Shown: positions 45,415 through 53,835, counted from the stretch's first letter. The stretch: 64,000 bases of DNA from Lucifugimonas sp963932695 (GCA_963932695.1 CAWVRY010000005.1:1-64000), one strand, 5' to 3'. Notes: generated by a model not told the origin, from the letters alone. Numbers and translations are program-made.

Positions 45415-46497
45415 CTATTCAAATGTTACGGCACCGTTGGGATCCACCCTTTTCACTATTCCAGAGCCAGTGAAAGGGCCTGCCGTTATGGTCACCGAAA
45501 CCGTCGCTCCAGCACCTATATTTAAAGCACTGCCGTTTTGTTGGGCTTGCTTTATACCGCCATTTCCGAAGCTTGTGCAGGGCTCTAAGCCCGCGTTGTA
45601 GCACCTTCCGTACCACGGATAACCGTATCCGCCGCCAAAATTACGCCAGTACCAGAGGTACTTAAACGTCTCAACTGGATAGCTAACCGCCCAGCCGATG
45701 TTCGTCTCTTCGTTGAGCAGAGCGTACCAGCCCTCCGACATCTCAGTCATGTACGCCATGTCGAGCGAACGATCCTCTTTCGGTGGAATACGACTGAAGT
45801 CAAGTACAGAACCGTCTTTGGCGTTCATGTTAGGCCAGTCGCCAGTGAAATCTGGTTCCAACTTAGAATTCGGATCGATGCTTTCAGGATGGCTCAGAAG
45901 CTTAGATTCAGGAACAAATAATCTAGATTTATCGGAAAGCACTGGTGGCCCAATGGCGATGTGCTCTAACCAAACTACATCAAGGTCTTCTTCACCCTCG
46001 TTGGTAACCGATTCTTCTACTTTCAGTGTTGGCGAACCCGAAACCAGCGTGAGTGTCTTCGATACCTTCATCGGCATGCGAACGCTCTTGGCACTAAATC
46101 GCACACTCACCGATTCAGGAGTGTCTTCTACCACAACGGTGTCCCATGGAATCAAGTTCACATCGCCGTGAATTCCGAAATCGGCACCGTAAACCTGATC
46201 TGAATATCCCCCATGCGGAACCACGGTTTGCCATCCACCCTCGTAGAAATCGAGCCAAATTGAGCTTGGATCTCCCGTTGGCGGGACAGTCTTACTGGGA
46301 TCACGAACACCCCAAGGCGTCTTCCACATGAAATCGGTGTCGGTCGGCTTGTGAACGAAGCTGTAGATGTCAGCTCCTTTGTCCGCAAGCACCGTAATTC
46401 GCACAAGTTCGTTCTCAATAACAACGGTCTTCAGGCCGCGATACGTCCAAGAATCGGAAACCCTACAGCCGGCCGTTCGCTCGTCTTGATAGTGCAA
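45415..46497 (-). CDS. Aldose-1-epimerase-like (galactose-mutarotase fold) protein, paralogue A
   Basis: 360 residues, TTG start (the paralogue at 49052 begins with ATG at the same aligned residue). A beta-sandwich mutarotase fold is suggested by TYRGLKTVVIENELVRITVL, ADKGADIYSFVHK, FYEGGWQTVVPHGG and EHIAIGPP. Such proteins interconvert sugar anomers or bind sugar acids. No signal peptide, so cytoplasmic. It is 15 bases downstream of the zinc dehydrogenase gene on the same strand, so the two are likely co-translated. Confidence 0.8.
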   Translation of the reverse strand: MHYQDERTAGCRVSDSWTYRGLKTVVIENELVRITVLADKGADIYSFVHKPTDTDFMWKTPWGVRDPSKTVPPTGDPSSIWLDFYEGGWQTVVPHGGYSDQVYGADFGIHGDVNLIPWDTVVVEDTPESVSVRFSAKSVRMPMKVSKTLTLVSGSPTLKVEESVTNEGEEDLDVVWLEHIAIGPPVLSDKSRLFVPESKLLSHPESIDPNSKLEPDFTGDWPNMNAKDGSVLDFSRIPPKEDRSLDMAYMTEMSEGWYALLNEETNIGWAVSYPVETFKYLWYWRNFGGGYGYPWYGRCYNAGLEPCTSFGNGGIKQAQQNGSALNIGAGATVSVTITAGPFTGSGIVKRVDPNGAVTFE

Positions 46498-46512
46498 TAT
46501 GTTGAAGTCTTT

Positions 46513-47574
46513 CTACGATCCGGGCTGAATTACGATTCGGTAAATATCTTTGTTCGGGTCGAGCATTCTATGGAACCCATCTTCCATAGCTCGACTCAGC
46601 GGAACAATCTCCGATATGAGCGGCTTCACGTTGATACTGCCGTTGCCAACCAATTCGACGGCAGCTTCGAGATCACCTGGTGAGGTAGCCACTGATCCGA
46701 TTATGGTAATTTCAGGTCCGACCACATTGTTGAAATTGATTTCAGGGGTCGTTGAGTAGATTCCTAGCAACAGCGTCGTACCGCCTCGGCGTGTCCACTC
46801 AATCGCCATGCGAGGTGTTTCCTTCGCTCCAGCGGTTTCGACAACGATGTCGGGTCCTATTCCACCAGTAAGTTCCAATAACTGAGCCGCCGCCGTAGAT
46901 TCATCGCGGGAGCTAACGGTCTCATCAGCTCCAAGCTCTTTAGCAAGGGTCAGACTTTGTTCTCGCACGTCGATGGCGATCACTCGTGCACCTGCGGCCT
47001 TGAACGCTTGAACTGTGAGTAATCCGACCGTGCCGCACCCAAGTACAGCCACGTTATCTCCTGGACGAACTCCTGAACGACGCACACCATGAACAGCGAC
47101 CGTCGCTGGCTCAAGGAGCGGTCCTTCAACATCCGAGATGCTGTCAGGCATCGGCACTAATTTGTCAGCAGGCCAGACCATGAATTCAGCGAGACCACCG
47201 TGGGCCATGAATCCTGCAACTGCCATATTCGGACAAACGGCCTGCTGTCCTCTCATGCACCAAAAACAAGTCCCGCAAGTAAGAACTGTGTTGATAGCAA
47301 CTCGATCGCCAACTGCGACGTTATCGACGCCCTCTCCGAGTTCTGCCACAGTTCCCGCTGTTTCATGCCCCAGAACAAGCGGAGTCTGCTTACCTGTCAT
47401 CGCGTTTGGTGATCCGTGTTGCACCCACAACGGTCCGTACTGCCATTCTTCGATATCCGTAGCGCAGATAGACGTTCCGGTAATCCGTAACTTCACCTCG
47501 CCGGGACCCGGATTTGGCTCGGCTATTTCTTCGAGTCTGACGTCTTTGTTGTCGTGATAAACGATAGCTTGCAT
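46513..47574 (-). CDS. Zinc-dependent alcohol/sugar dehydrogenase (MDR family)
   Basis: 353 residues. Catalytic zinc ligands Cys37, His70 and Glu71 (GHETAG) and the structural zinc set Cys100, Cys103, Cys106 and Cys114 are all present. The Rossmann motif follows as VAVLGCGTVGLLTVQ. The pattern resembles sorbitol/threonine dehydrogenases acting on polyols or sugars with NAD. It is divergent from the enolase-type dehydratase gene at 47783 and followed by mutarotase-like paralogue A. Confidence 0.9.
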   Translation of the reverse strand: MQAIVYHDNKDVRLEEIAEPNPGPGEVKLRITGTSICATDIEEWQYGPLWVQHGSPNAMTGKQTPLVLGHETAGTVAELGEGVDNVAVGDRVAINTVLTCGTCFWCMRGQQAVCPNMAVAGFMAHGGLAEFMVWPADKLVPMPDSISDVEGPLLEPATVAVHGVRRSGVRPGDNVAVLGCGTVGLLTVQAFKAAGARVIAIDVREQSLTLAKELGADETVSSRDESTAAAQLLELTGGIGPDIVVETAGAKETPRMAIEWTRRGGTTLLLGIYSTTPEINFNNVVGPEITIIGSVATSPGDLEAAVELVGNGSINVKPLISEIVPLSRAMEDGFHRMLDPNKDIYRIVIQPGS

Positions 47575-47782
47575 ATGTCTGTAGTTGAGTTTGCCGATAG
47601 TTTAGTTCGATTTCGACGGAATTCTACACGCAGCACAATCGTCTGCAATCACCTTTGCTGTGATGAATTCACCAGCATAGAAGTGCTAACATCTCGCCGC
47701 GAATTCAATTCAGTTAGGCGCATATTGCTGCTTACTAACAGCCCGTAGAATCGTCACAACAGCTATCAACTAGGAGAATGAA

Positions 47783-48955
47783 ATGAAAGCCAGTCCGAAG
47801 ATCACCAAAGTCTCTGTCACGACCTACGAGCACGAACTCGAAAACGTTGGCAAGGACTACAACACGTTTAATATGGTCTACGAAGCTGGTTCCAAGTTGA
47901 AGCAATCGGGAACCGTGCTCCAGATCCATACCGACCAAGGAATCGTCGGTGAATATCCTGAAATCGGGCGCGCTATAGGGGATGTTCAAACAGTTGCTGA
48001 ATACCTGATCGGTAAAGACGCACTATCACGTGAAAAAATTTACAATGACACCAAACGCGGCCTCCGGCACGGAGCAATGCTAGGCGTTGGTGTGATCGAT
48101 ATAGCGCTCTGGGACATCGCTGGCAAGTTCTACGACGAACCTCTATATCGCCTACTCGGAGGTGAGAAAAAAGCCCTCCCTGCTTACGCATCGACTCTGC
48201 ACGGCGATGAGAATGGTGGACTCGCAACTCCCGAAGACTTCGCCGATTTCGCCGAACAGTGCTACGAAATGGGCTATCGATCATTCAAAGTCCACGGTTG
48301 GGGACTCGCCGGCAGCAATATTCAGCGTGAAGTCGACAATGTACTGAATCTCGGCAAACAATTCGCTGGTCGACTCGATTTATTGATCGACCCCGCGTGC
48401 GAAGTAAAGAATTTTGGCGACGCACTCAGGCTCGGGCGGGCATGTGACGAAGCGAACTTCTTTTGGTGGGAAGATCCTTATCAGGACGGTGGAGTATCGC
48501 AGTTTGCTCACCGCAAACTTCGTCAAATGGTCAAAACACCAATCTTGCAGACCGAGCATATTCGACTCCTCGAACAGCACGTCGATTTCATCGTTGCTGA
48601 GGGTACGGACTATGTACGCGCTGGCGCCCATGAAGACGGCGGCGTGACCGGAGCGATGAAAATCGCACACGCTTCAGAAGGATTCGGACTCGACGTTGAA
48701 CTCCACGGTCCTGGCCCTGTGCACCGCCATATCATGTCGTCGATTCGCAATACGAACTTCTTCGAACTTGGACTCGTTCATCCGAAGGTGAAGACCACCA
48801 AAGCTCCGGTCTACCTTGGCTACAACGATAATCTCGACGGAATCGATAGCGATGGCAACGTGTTTGCTCCAGACGGACCAGGCATAGGAGTACCACTCGA
48901 CTGGGACTGGATCCGAGCGCATCAAACAGATGCAGGTGTTCTCGCCGAGGCGTAA
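47783..48955 (+). CDS. Mandelate racemase/muconate-lactonizing (enolase superfamily) dehydratase
   Basis: 390 residues, ATG preceded by AGGAG. The capping domain (about 1-130) is followed by the TIM barrel with metal ligands Asp203 (LLIDPACEV), Glu230 (WWEDPY) and Glu258 (LQTEHIR). A KVH (169-171) occupies the second-strand base position and a His308 lies in VELHGPGPVH. Members dehydrate sugar acids such as fuconate, rhamnonate or galactonate to 2-keto-3-deoxy acids. Expansions of this superfamily are a known feature of SAR202. The substrate is not deducible. Confidence 0.9.
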   Translation: MKASPKITKVSVTTYEHELENVGKDYNTFNMVYEAGSKLKQSGTVLQIHTDQGIVGEYPEIGRAIGDVQTVAEYLIGKDALSREKIYNDTKRGLRHGAMLGVGVIDIALWDIAGKFYDEPLYRLLGGEKKALPAYASTLHGDENGGLATPEDFADFAEQCYEMGYRSFKVHGWGLAGSNIQREVDNVLNLGKQFAGRLDLLIDPACEVKNFGDALRLGRACDEANFFWWEDPYQDGGVSQFAHRKLRQMVKTPILQTEHIRLLEQHVDFIVAEGTDYVRAGAHEDGGVTGAMKIAHASEGFGLDVELHGPGPVHRHIMSSIRNTNFFELGLVHPKVKTTKAPVYLGYNDNLDGIDSDGNVFAPDGPGIGVPLDWDWIRAHQTDAGVLAEA

Positions 48956-48981
48956 ATTCTAAAGAATCAACCTATAAAAAC

Positions 48982-49029
48982 AAACGGGCGGAGTTTCAGA
49001 GCAACAATTCTGACTCTCCGCCCGTTTTT
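48982..49029 (+). terminator. Rho-independent terminator of the dehydratase gene
   Basis: A 12-base-pair stem (AAACGGGCGGAG at 48982-48993 with its complement at 49016-49027), a short inner stem (TCAGA/TCTGA) and a T-run after it. It lies 27 bases after the dehydratase stop and may also stop the convergent mutarotase gene. Confidence 0.9.
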
Positions 49030-49051
49030 CGTTTCTTGCATTCCTTAACCG

Positions 49052-50125
49052 CTAGCTAACAGTCACATCGCCCTCAGGGGAAATCCTTGAAACTCCAGTT
49101 GTGCTTTCGTACACCACGGCTCTAACGGTCGCGCTCCGAGTTTCGCCTGGCTTGAAAATAATCGAAGTCCGCTTATCAGAGCCCGGCTCGGGAATTCCTG
49201 CGCTCAGGCTCGTAAATGGCTCAAGCCCAACGTTGTACGATCGGCCGTACCACGGGTAACCCGATCCACCACCAAACACTTGCCAATACCAGAGGTATTT
49301 GAACGTATCTACCGGGTATGCCAGCCCGAATCCAACACCGCGATCGGGATTGGTTACGGCGTACCAGCCTTCTTTTTGGTTTTTGAACACTGAGTAATCT
49401 TGTACTCGATCCGACTTAGGAGGGAAGCTACTCAAATCAACTTCGTTACCGTATGGGTCGACAGCCGTGGGCCACTTGCCAACATGGCCATCCAGCAGCC
49501 GGTCGCCACCTCGTTCGGGAACAAAGTGATCAGCAGGTGCCATGTCTAATCGGCAGTTCGGTGTTACAAATGGATCACCCAAAGCGACGTGCTGACCCCA
49601 CTGAGCTTCAGCATTTTCCTCAGCCTGATTTGTCAGAGTGTCGGTCACTGTGAGTACCGGACTTCCAGCTTCTAGCGAAACCACTTTTTCGATCCAAAAT
49701 GGTGTGCGAACAGTGCGTACTGTGAACTTCGCAGTAACCTTTTCGGGGGAATCCTCAACGATCACTGCATCCCAAGGCATGAGCGTTGCTTCGGTGTGCT
49801 GGCCCAGGTCTGCATTCGCGTAGGTCTGAGGAGGACCACCGGTAGGAGCAATTGTTTGCCATCCACCTATATACGAATCATGCCAAATGTGATCGCCGTT
49901 GCCCGTTGGTGGCGTCGATAAACTCTGGTTCCTGACAGACCACGGCGTTCTCCACATGAACTCAGTGTCGGTCTTCTTGTGAGTCAGCTCGAAAACATCT
50001 GCGCCCTTGTCTGCGATTATCGAAACCCTCAGCAACTCGTTTTCAAGAACAACAGTCTTCAATCCCCTGTATGTCCAAGAATCAGATATTCGACAACCAG
50101 TCGTCCGTTCGTCTTGATAATGCAT
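49052..50125 (-). CDS. Aldose-1-epimerase-like (galactose-mutarotase fold) protein, paralogue B
   Basis: 357 residues from ATG 50125, chosen because paralogue A begins at the same residue (MHYQDERT...GCR.SDSWTYRGLKTVV); the frame itself opens 19 codons earlier. It shares most blocks with paralogue A (ADKGADVFELTHKKTD, GGWQTIAPTGG, FGGGSGYPWYGRSYNVG). Differences cluster in the middle and C-terminal thirds, which suggests different sugars. It is convergent with the dehydratase gene. Confidence 0.8.
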   Translation of the reverse strand: MHYQDERTTGCRISDSWTYRGLKTVVLENELLRVSIIADKGADVFELTHKKTDTEFMWRTPWSVRNQSLSTPPTGNGDHIWHDSYIGGWQTIAPTGGPPQTYANADLGQHTEATLMPWDAVIVEDSPEKVTAKFTVRTVRTPFWIEKVVSLEAGSPVLTVTDTLTNQAEENAEAQWGQHVALGDPFVTPNCRLDMAPADHFVPERGGDRLLDGHVGKWPTAVDPYGNEVDLSSFPPKSDRVQDYSVFKNQKEGWYAVTNPDRGVGFGLAYPVDTFKYLWYWQVFGGGSGYPWYGRSYNVGLEPFTSLSAGIPEPGSDKRTSIIFKPGETRSATVRAVVYESTTGVSRISPEGDVTVS

Positions 50126-50328
50126 GAAAGTCCTTGTTATTCGTACAGGTATTATCGGCGATACTTCCAGATATGCCGTCATCTACTTAAGTACTAAATT
50201 GCACGTAATCTACACAATCGGATTATGTGCAATTTACTTCGAAGTGTGGAAGAAACAAGTGTATTGTGCAATAGGCTCGATCTGCTTGTAGATGAACCAC
50301 AATCTTTTCATATAGAGGTAATTTGTAA

Positions 50329-50715
50329 TTGTCCCGATTAGTAGTCGTCGATGACAGCCCGGATGTGCGTCTTGCTCCCCCAACCGTTCTGGAAGACGCC
50401 GGACATGACATTATCGAAGCTGAAGATGGCGATCAAGTTTTTGATCTTGCAGTATCCGAATCACTAAATCTTGTCTTACTAGATGTGATGATGCCCCGTG
50501 TCAACGGCTTCGACACTCTTGCTACACTGAAGGTAGATACTCGTACCAGCCCTATCCCTGTAATCATGGTCACTGCTAAAGGTCGACCTGAAGACATGGC
50601 GATGGCACGCTCACTCGGTGCTGTTGAGTACATAACCAAACCTTGGGTAGATGGCGATGTTGACCTTCGTGTCGACTGGGTGAGGGCTGCTGACCAAGAA
50701 CAGAAGAACCGTTAG
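50329..50715 (+). CDS. Single-domain response regulator (CheY-like)
   Basis: 128 residues, TTG start with AGAGG ten bases upstream. Receiver features: acidic pair in VVVDDSPDV (about residues 8-9), phosphoacceptor Asp52 in LLDVMMP, Thr82 in VTAKG and Lys104 in ITKPW. No output domain. No kinase nearby; the second receiver protein in the window (1-364) is also unaccompanied. It is followed by a transporter gene 24 bases on. Confidence 0.88.
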   Translation: MSRLVVVDDSPDVRLAPPTVLEDAGHDIIEAEDGDQVFDLAVSESLNLVLLDVMMPRVNGFDTLATLKVDTRTSPIPVIMVTAKGRPEDMAMARSLGAVEYITKPWVDGDVDLRVDWVRAADQEQKNR

Positions 50716-50739
50716 TTCTTCAACTGAATCGACTCTTAT

Positions 50740-51618
50740 ATGACCGGTACAGCGGTTGCACTCGTTCTAATCGCTGCCGTAGCCCACGCTTCGTGGAACC
50801 TACTGGTTCGTAAATCCAACGTTCCTGAGCTGACGAATTGGTTCATGGCCTTTCTAGGCGGGATCATCGCACTCCCGTTTGCAGTCTTCTACCTTCTGAC
50901 TGAAGCACCGGCTGCAACCGGATGGGTGTTTATCGTCGGCACAATCGTTTTACACATCGGGTACTTTTTCACTCTTGGAAAAGCGTATAAGCACGGTGAC
51001 TTGTCGGTTGTTTACCCGGTAGCTCGTGGACTCGGCCTTGCACTTATTCCCGTATTCGGTGTCCTGATACTCAGCGAATCTGTTTCGCTACAAGCCGTGG
51101 CTGGGATATTGGCGATCTTTCTGGGTGTATTAGTGGTTGGCTCGTCATCGGGAGCTGGTCTTAGAATCTGGCTGAGCCCTCGATCACTATTGGCTGATCG
51201 CGGTGTGGCCTTTGCTATCGCAACCGGACTACTAATCGCCAGTTACTCGAATTGGGACAAACGGGGAGTCGAGTACGTCGAGCCACTTCTGTATATGTTC
51301 ATGGTTCAACTGGGTGGATCACTCGGCGTTCTGCCAATTCTTCGTAGGTCATATTCGAATTCTGACTTTTTAAAAGAATTCAAGTCAGGCTGGAAGATCG
51401 GACTCTTCGGCGGATTACTTCAGTTCACATCGTACGGACTGGTGCTAACAGCATTCAGGCTCGCACCGGTGAGCTACGTGGGCCCGTTCCGAGAGTTGGC
51501 AATCGTCTTCGGAGTCGTATTCGCCGCTCTGATCCTCAAAGAATCGGTCGGCAAGTATCGAATAATTGGTGCTACTACAATCGGAGTCGGTGCGCTTGTG
51601 GTCGCACTATCTCCTTAG
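50740..51618 (+). CDS. DMT-superfamily (EamA-type) transporter
   Basis: 292 residues in ten hydrophobic segments forming two EamA repeats (about 5-140 and 155-290). Typical blocks are AVAHASWNLLVRKS near the start, SVVYPVARGLGLALIPVFGV and SYVGPFRELAIVFGVVFAAL. EamA proteins move amino acids, nucleotides or sugars; substrate unknown. It may share a transcript with the response regulator upstream. Confidence 0.86.
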   Translation: MTGTAVALVLIAAVAHASWNLLVRKSNVPELTNWFMAFLGGIIALPFAVFYLLTEAPAATGWVFIVGTIVLHIGYFFTLGKAYKHGDLSVVYPVARGLGLALIPVFGVLILSESVSLQAVAGILAIFLGVLVVGSSSGAGLRIWLSPRSLLADRGVAFAIATGLLIASYSNWDKRGVEYVEPLLYMFMVQLGGSLGVLPILRRSYSNSDFLKEFKSGWKIGLFGGLLQFTSYGLVLTAFRLAPVSYVGPFRELAIVFGVVFAALILKESVGKYRIIGATTIGVGALVVALSP

Positions 51619-51762
51619 AATTCAGCACTCCTGTGAGCCTTGCATGGTTCAGTTTCTAATTATTACGGCGTTCTGATCGTAAAGTAATCAAGAGTAACCA
51701 CGCCAAACAAATTGACGCTGAACATTCTCACCCATACTATTAATAACTAGTTCTACTCCCTC

Positions 51763-51792
51763 AGAAATTTTAGATTCCAATTCAAAATTTCT
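51763..51792. promoter_or_regulatory. A/T-rich inverted repeat upstream of threonine synthase
   Basis: AGAAATTTT (51763-51771) and its exact complement AAAATTTCT (51784-51792) flank a 12-base spacer. It could be an operator, an upstream hairpin of the leader, or a weak terminator after the DMT gene. Confidence 0.35.
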
Positions 51793-51807
51793 CAGGTTGT
51801 CGGTGAA

Positions 51808-51888
51808 TCAACGAGCTTCGGATCAGGAGCTGCTGTTGTCACTCCCGGCCGGGCTGCCGGAAGTGATGTATGCAACTCCTTCCGTTGA
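51808..51888 (+). promoter_or_regulatory. Structured 5' leader RNA before thrC (candidate riboswitch or attenuator)
   Basis: A long imperfect stem can be drawn by hand. The central hairpin pairs 51839-51849 with 51856-51866 (ten Watson-Crick pairs, one C-A mismatch, six-base loop). TTG 51836-51838 pairs with CAA 51873-51875, GGAG 51826-51829 with CTCC 51876-51879, and outer TCAACG 51808-51813 with CGTTGA 51883-51888. Six-base bulges lie at 51830-51835 and 51867-51872. The outer stem ends directly at GAGAGG, a possible Shine-Dalgarno, 18 bases before the TTG start. I match it to no riboswitch class I know. Confidence 0.45.
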
Positions 51889-51905
51889 GAGGTCCAGATT
51901 AGAAA

Positions 51906-53135
51906 TTGACAAACGTCCAGTCCCTGCGCTGCAAAGAGTGCGGTCGTGACTACCCACAAGAGCCGATCTATGTTTGCGACTTTTGTTTTGGTCCGCTAGA
52001 AGTCAACTATGACTACGATGCTATCGCCAAAAACATCAGCCGAGAATCGATCCAAGACGGTCCGTTGACCATCTGGCGATACGACGAACTTCTGCCAGCC
52101 AGCAGAGATAACGCCGTCAACATCGGTGCTGGGATGACCCCACTGCTTAAAGCCGACAATCTAGGTAAAGAGCTTGGGCTCAATAATCTTTGGATTAAAA
52201 ATGACGCAGCAAATCCGACTCATTCCTTTAAGGATCGTGTCGTATCTGTCGCAGCAACCAAAGCTGTCGAATTCGATTTCGACACAATCGCATGCGCCTC
52301 TACCGGAAACCTCGCTGGTGCCACCGCTGCTCACGGAGCCAAGGCCGGAATGAGCACAATGGTGTTTATCCCTGCTGATCTTGAACGAGGGAAGATCCTT
52401 GGCGCAGCCATATTTGGATCAGTAGTTCTCGTAAAGGGTAACTACGACGACGTTAACCGCCTTTGCTCAGAGCTCGGTGATGACCGGCGGTGGGCGTTCG
52501 TGAATATCAACATGCGCCCGTACTACTCAGAAGGCAGCAAGTCGATCGGCTACGAACTTGCTGAACAACTCGGTTGGCATGCCCCTAAGCATGTCGTCGT
52601 ACCTGTCGCATCTGGATCACTATTCACAAAGGTCTACAAAGGCCTACAAGAGTTCGCTCAGCTTGGACTTATCGACAGCGCCGATACGAAAATGCACATT
52701 GCACAGCCGTTCGGTTGTGCGCCAGTTGCCAAGGCGTTCATAGAAGGTCAAGCACACCCGAAACCCGTTGTTCCTGACACCATTGCCAAATCACTCGCTA
52801 TCGGATCACCGGCCGACGGCATGTACAGCGTTGGTATTGCCAACAAGACCGGCGGATCTGGAACAATCGTCCCCGAAAGCGAAATTGCTGAAGGCATGAA
52901 ACTTCTAGCCGAAACCGAAGGAATCTTCACTGAAACTGCCGGTGGCGTTGTCATTTCAACGCTTCGCCGACTTGCTCGTGAAGGTGTGATCGGCCCCGAC
53001 GAAGAAACTGTTGCACTTATCACGGGTACAGGCCTCAAAACCCTTGAAGCTATCGCAGATTCAGTCAAAACTGTAACTATCGACCCGACGGTTCGTTCGT
53101 TTGACGAAGTCGTAACAGGAGTGCCAGTTTCATAA
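51906..53135 (+). CDS. thrC: Threonine synthase
   Basis: 409 residues, TTG start. An N-terminal zinc ribbon (Cys9, Cys12, Cys24, Cys27) and the PLP lysine Lys109 in NPTHSFKDR mark the fold-type II threonine synthases that turn O-phosphohomoserine into threonine; CASTGNLAGATAAHG is the phosphate/cofactor loop. A close relative could instead use O-phosphohomoserine or O-phosphoserine for sulfur chemistry, worth noting because a NIL-domain protein and a sulfur-carrier gene follow. The stop overlaps the next start (TAATG). Confidence 0.88.
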   Translation: MTNVQSLRCKECGRDYPQEPIYVCDFCFGPLEVNYDYDAIAKNISRESIQDGPLTIWRYDELLPASRDNAVNIGAGMTPLLKADNLGKELGLNNLWIKNDAANPTHSFKDRVVSVAATKAVEFDFDTIACASTGNLAGATAAHGAKAGMSTMVFIPADLERGKILGAAIFGSVVLVKGNYDDVNRLCSELGDDRRWAFVNINMRPYYSEGSKSIGYELAEQLGWHAPKHVVVPVASGSLFTKVYKGLQEFAQLGLIDSADTKMHIAQPFGCAPVAKAFIEGQAHPKPVVPDTIAKSLAIGSPADGMYSVGIANKTGGSGTIVPESEIAEGMKLLAETEGIFTETAGGVVISTLRRLAREGVIGPDEETVALITGTGLKTLEAIADSVKTVTIDPTVRSFDEVVTGVPVS

Positions 53136-53377
53136 TGCCTTTCCGAAGAGTCAAATTCACATTCAAGACTGAGAGAATCCAGAGCCCGGTGATTTACGAA
53201 TTCGGACACAAGTTCGATGTTGTAACAAATATTCGGCGTGCCGATATCGATTCCGAGAATGGCTGGGTCATTCTAGAAATAGAAGGCGCTGTAGATGAGA
53301 TTGAACGTGGCTTGGAGTGGGTACGAGAGCAAGGATCAGACGTAAGTTCGTTGGACGGCGATATTCTTGCCGGCTAA
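53135..53377 (+). CDS. NIL-domain protein
   Basis: 80 residues with a ferredoxin-like beta-alpha-beta-beta-alpha-beta layout. The pattern VKFTFKTERIQSPVIYEFGH, then FDVVTNIRRADI and GWVILEIEGAVDEIERGLEW, is that of the NIL domain found at the end of methionine-importer ATPases and next to sulfur-metabolism genes. Alone, it is probably a small ligand-sensing or partner protein. Its ATG overlaps the threonine synthase stop by one base. Confidence 0.8.
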   Translation: MPFRRVKFTFKTERIQSPVIYEFGHKFDVVTNIRRADIDSENGWVILEIEGAVDEIERGLEWVREQGSDVSSLDGDILAG

Positions 53378-53509
53378 CGTGCTTGAACTGAACTAATCAA
53401 CACGACATTAATTTGCAACGAAATTGGCGAATTAGCGTCTAACATGTTTGTAGATACATATTGAGCCGTAGATTCGAAATCACATGGCTCACGAGAAACA
53501 GGAAAACTG

Positions 53510-53791
53510 ATGTCCGTAACAGTAAAAATCCCAACACCGCTCAGGAAACTCACCAACGGTGAGACAAGTGTGACGGTTGAGGGCGCAACAGTTGGTGCAA
53601 TAGTCGATTCACTCCAAGTGGCATACCCCGGGATACAGGAACGTCTGATCGATGACGAGGGCGGTCTACGCCACTTCGTAAACATCTACCTCGACGGAGA
53701 AGATGTTCGATACCTCGATGGTTTGAACAGTGCCGTTAGCGACAACGCTGAGCTGAGCATCGTTCCTGCCGTCGCTGGTGGAATCAAGTAA
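53510..53791 (+). CDS. MoaD/ThiS/CysO-like sulfur carrier protein with a C-terminal two-residue extension
   Basis: 93 residues with the ubiquitin-like beta-grasp fold. The strongest resemblance I see is to mycobacterial CysO (start SVTVKIPTPLRKLTNGE, the block HFVNIYLDGEDVRYLDGL and the end VPAVAGG). Carriers become active as a thiocarboxylate on the final glycine. Here the di-glycine (90-91) is followed by Ile-Lys, so a protease would have to expose it, as known for HcyS of Wolinella. No such peptidase and no E1-like activating enzyme is found in the window. ATG 53510; it is 132 bases after the NIL gene. Confidence 0.82.
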   Translation: MSVTVKIPTPLRKLTNGETSVTVEGATVGAIVDSLQVAYPGIQERLIDDEGGLRHFVNIYLDGEDVRYLDGLNSAVSDNAELSIVPAVAGGIK

Positions 53792-53835
53792 CTCGACAGC
53801 TTCGGCACTTGCTTCTCTGTGCGAAATAGATTCTC

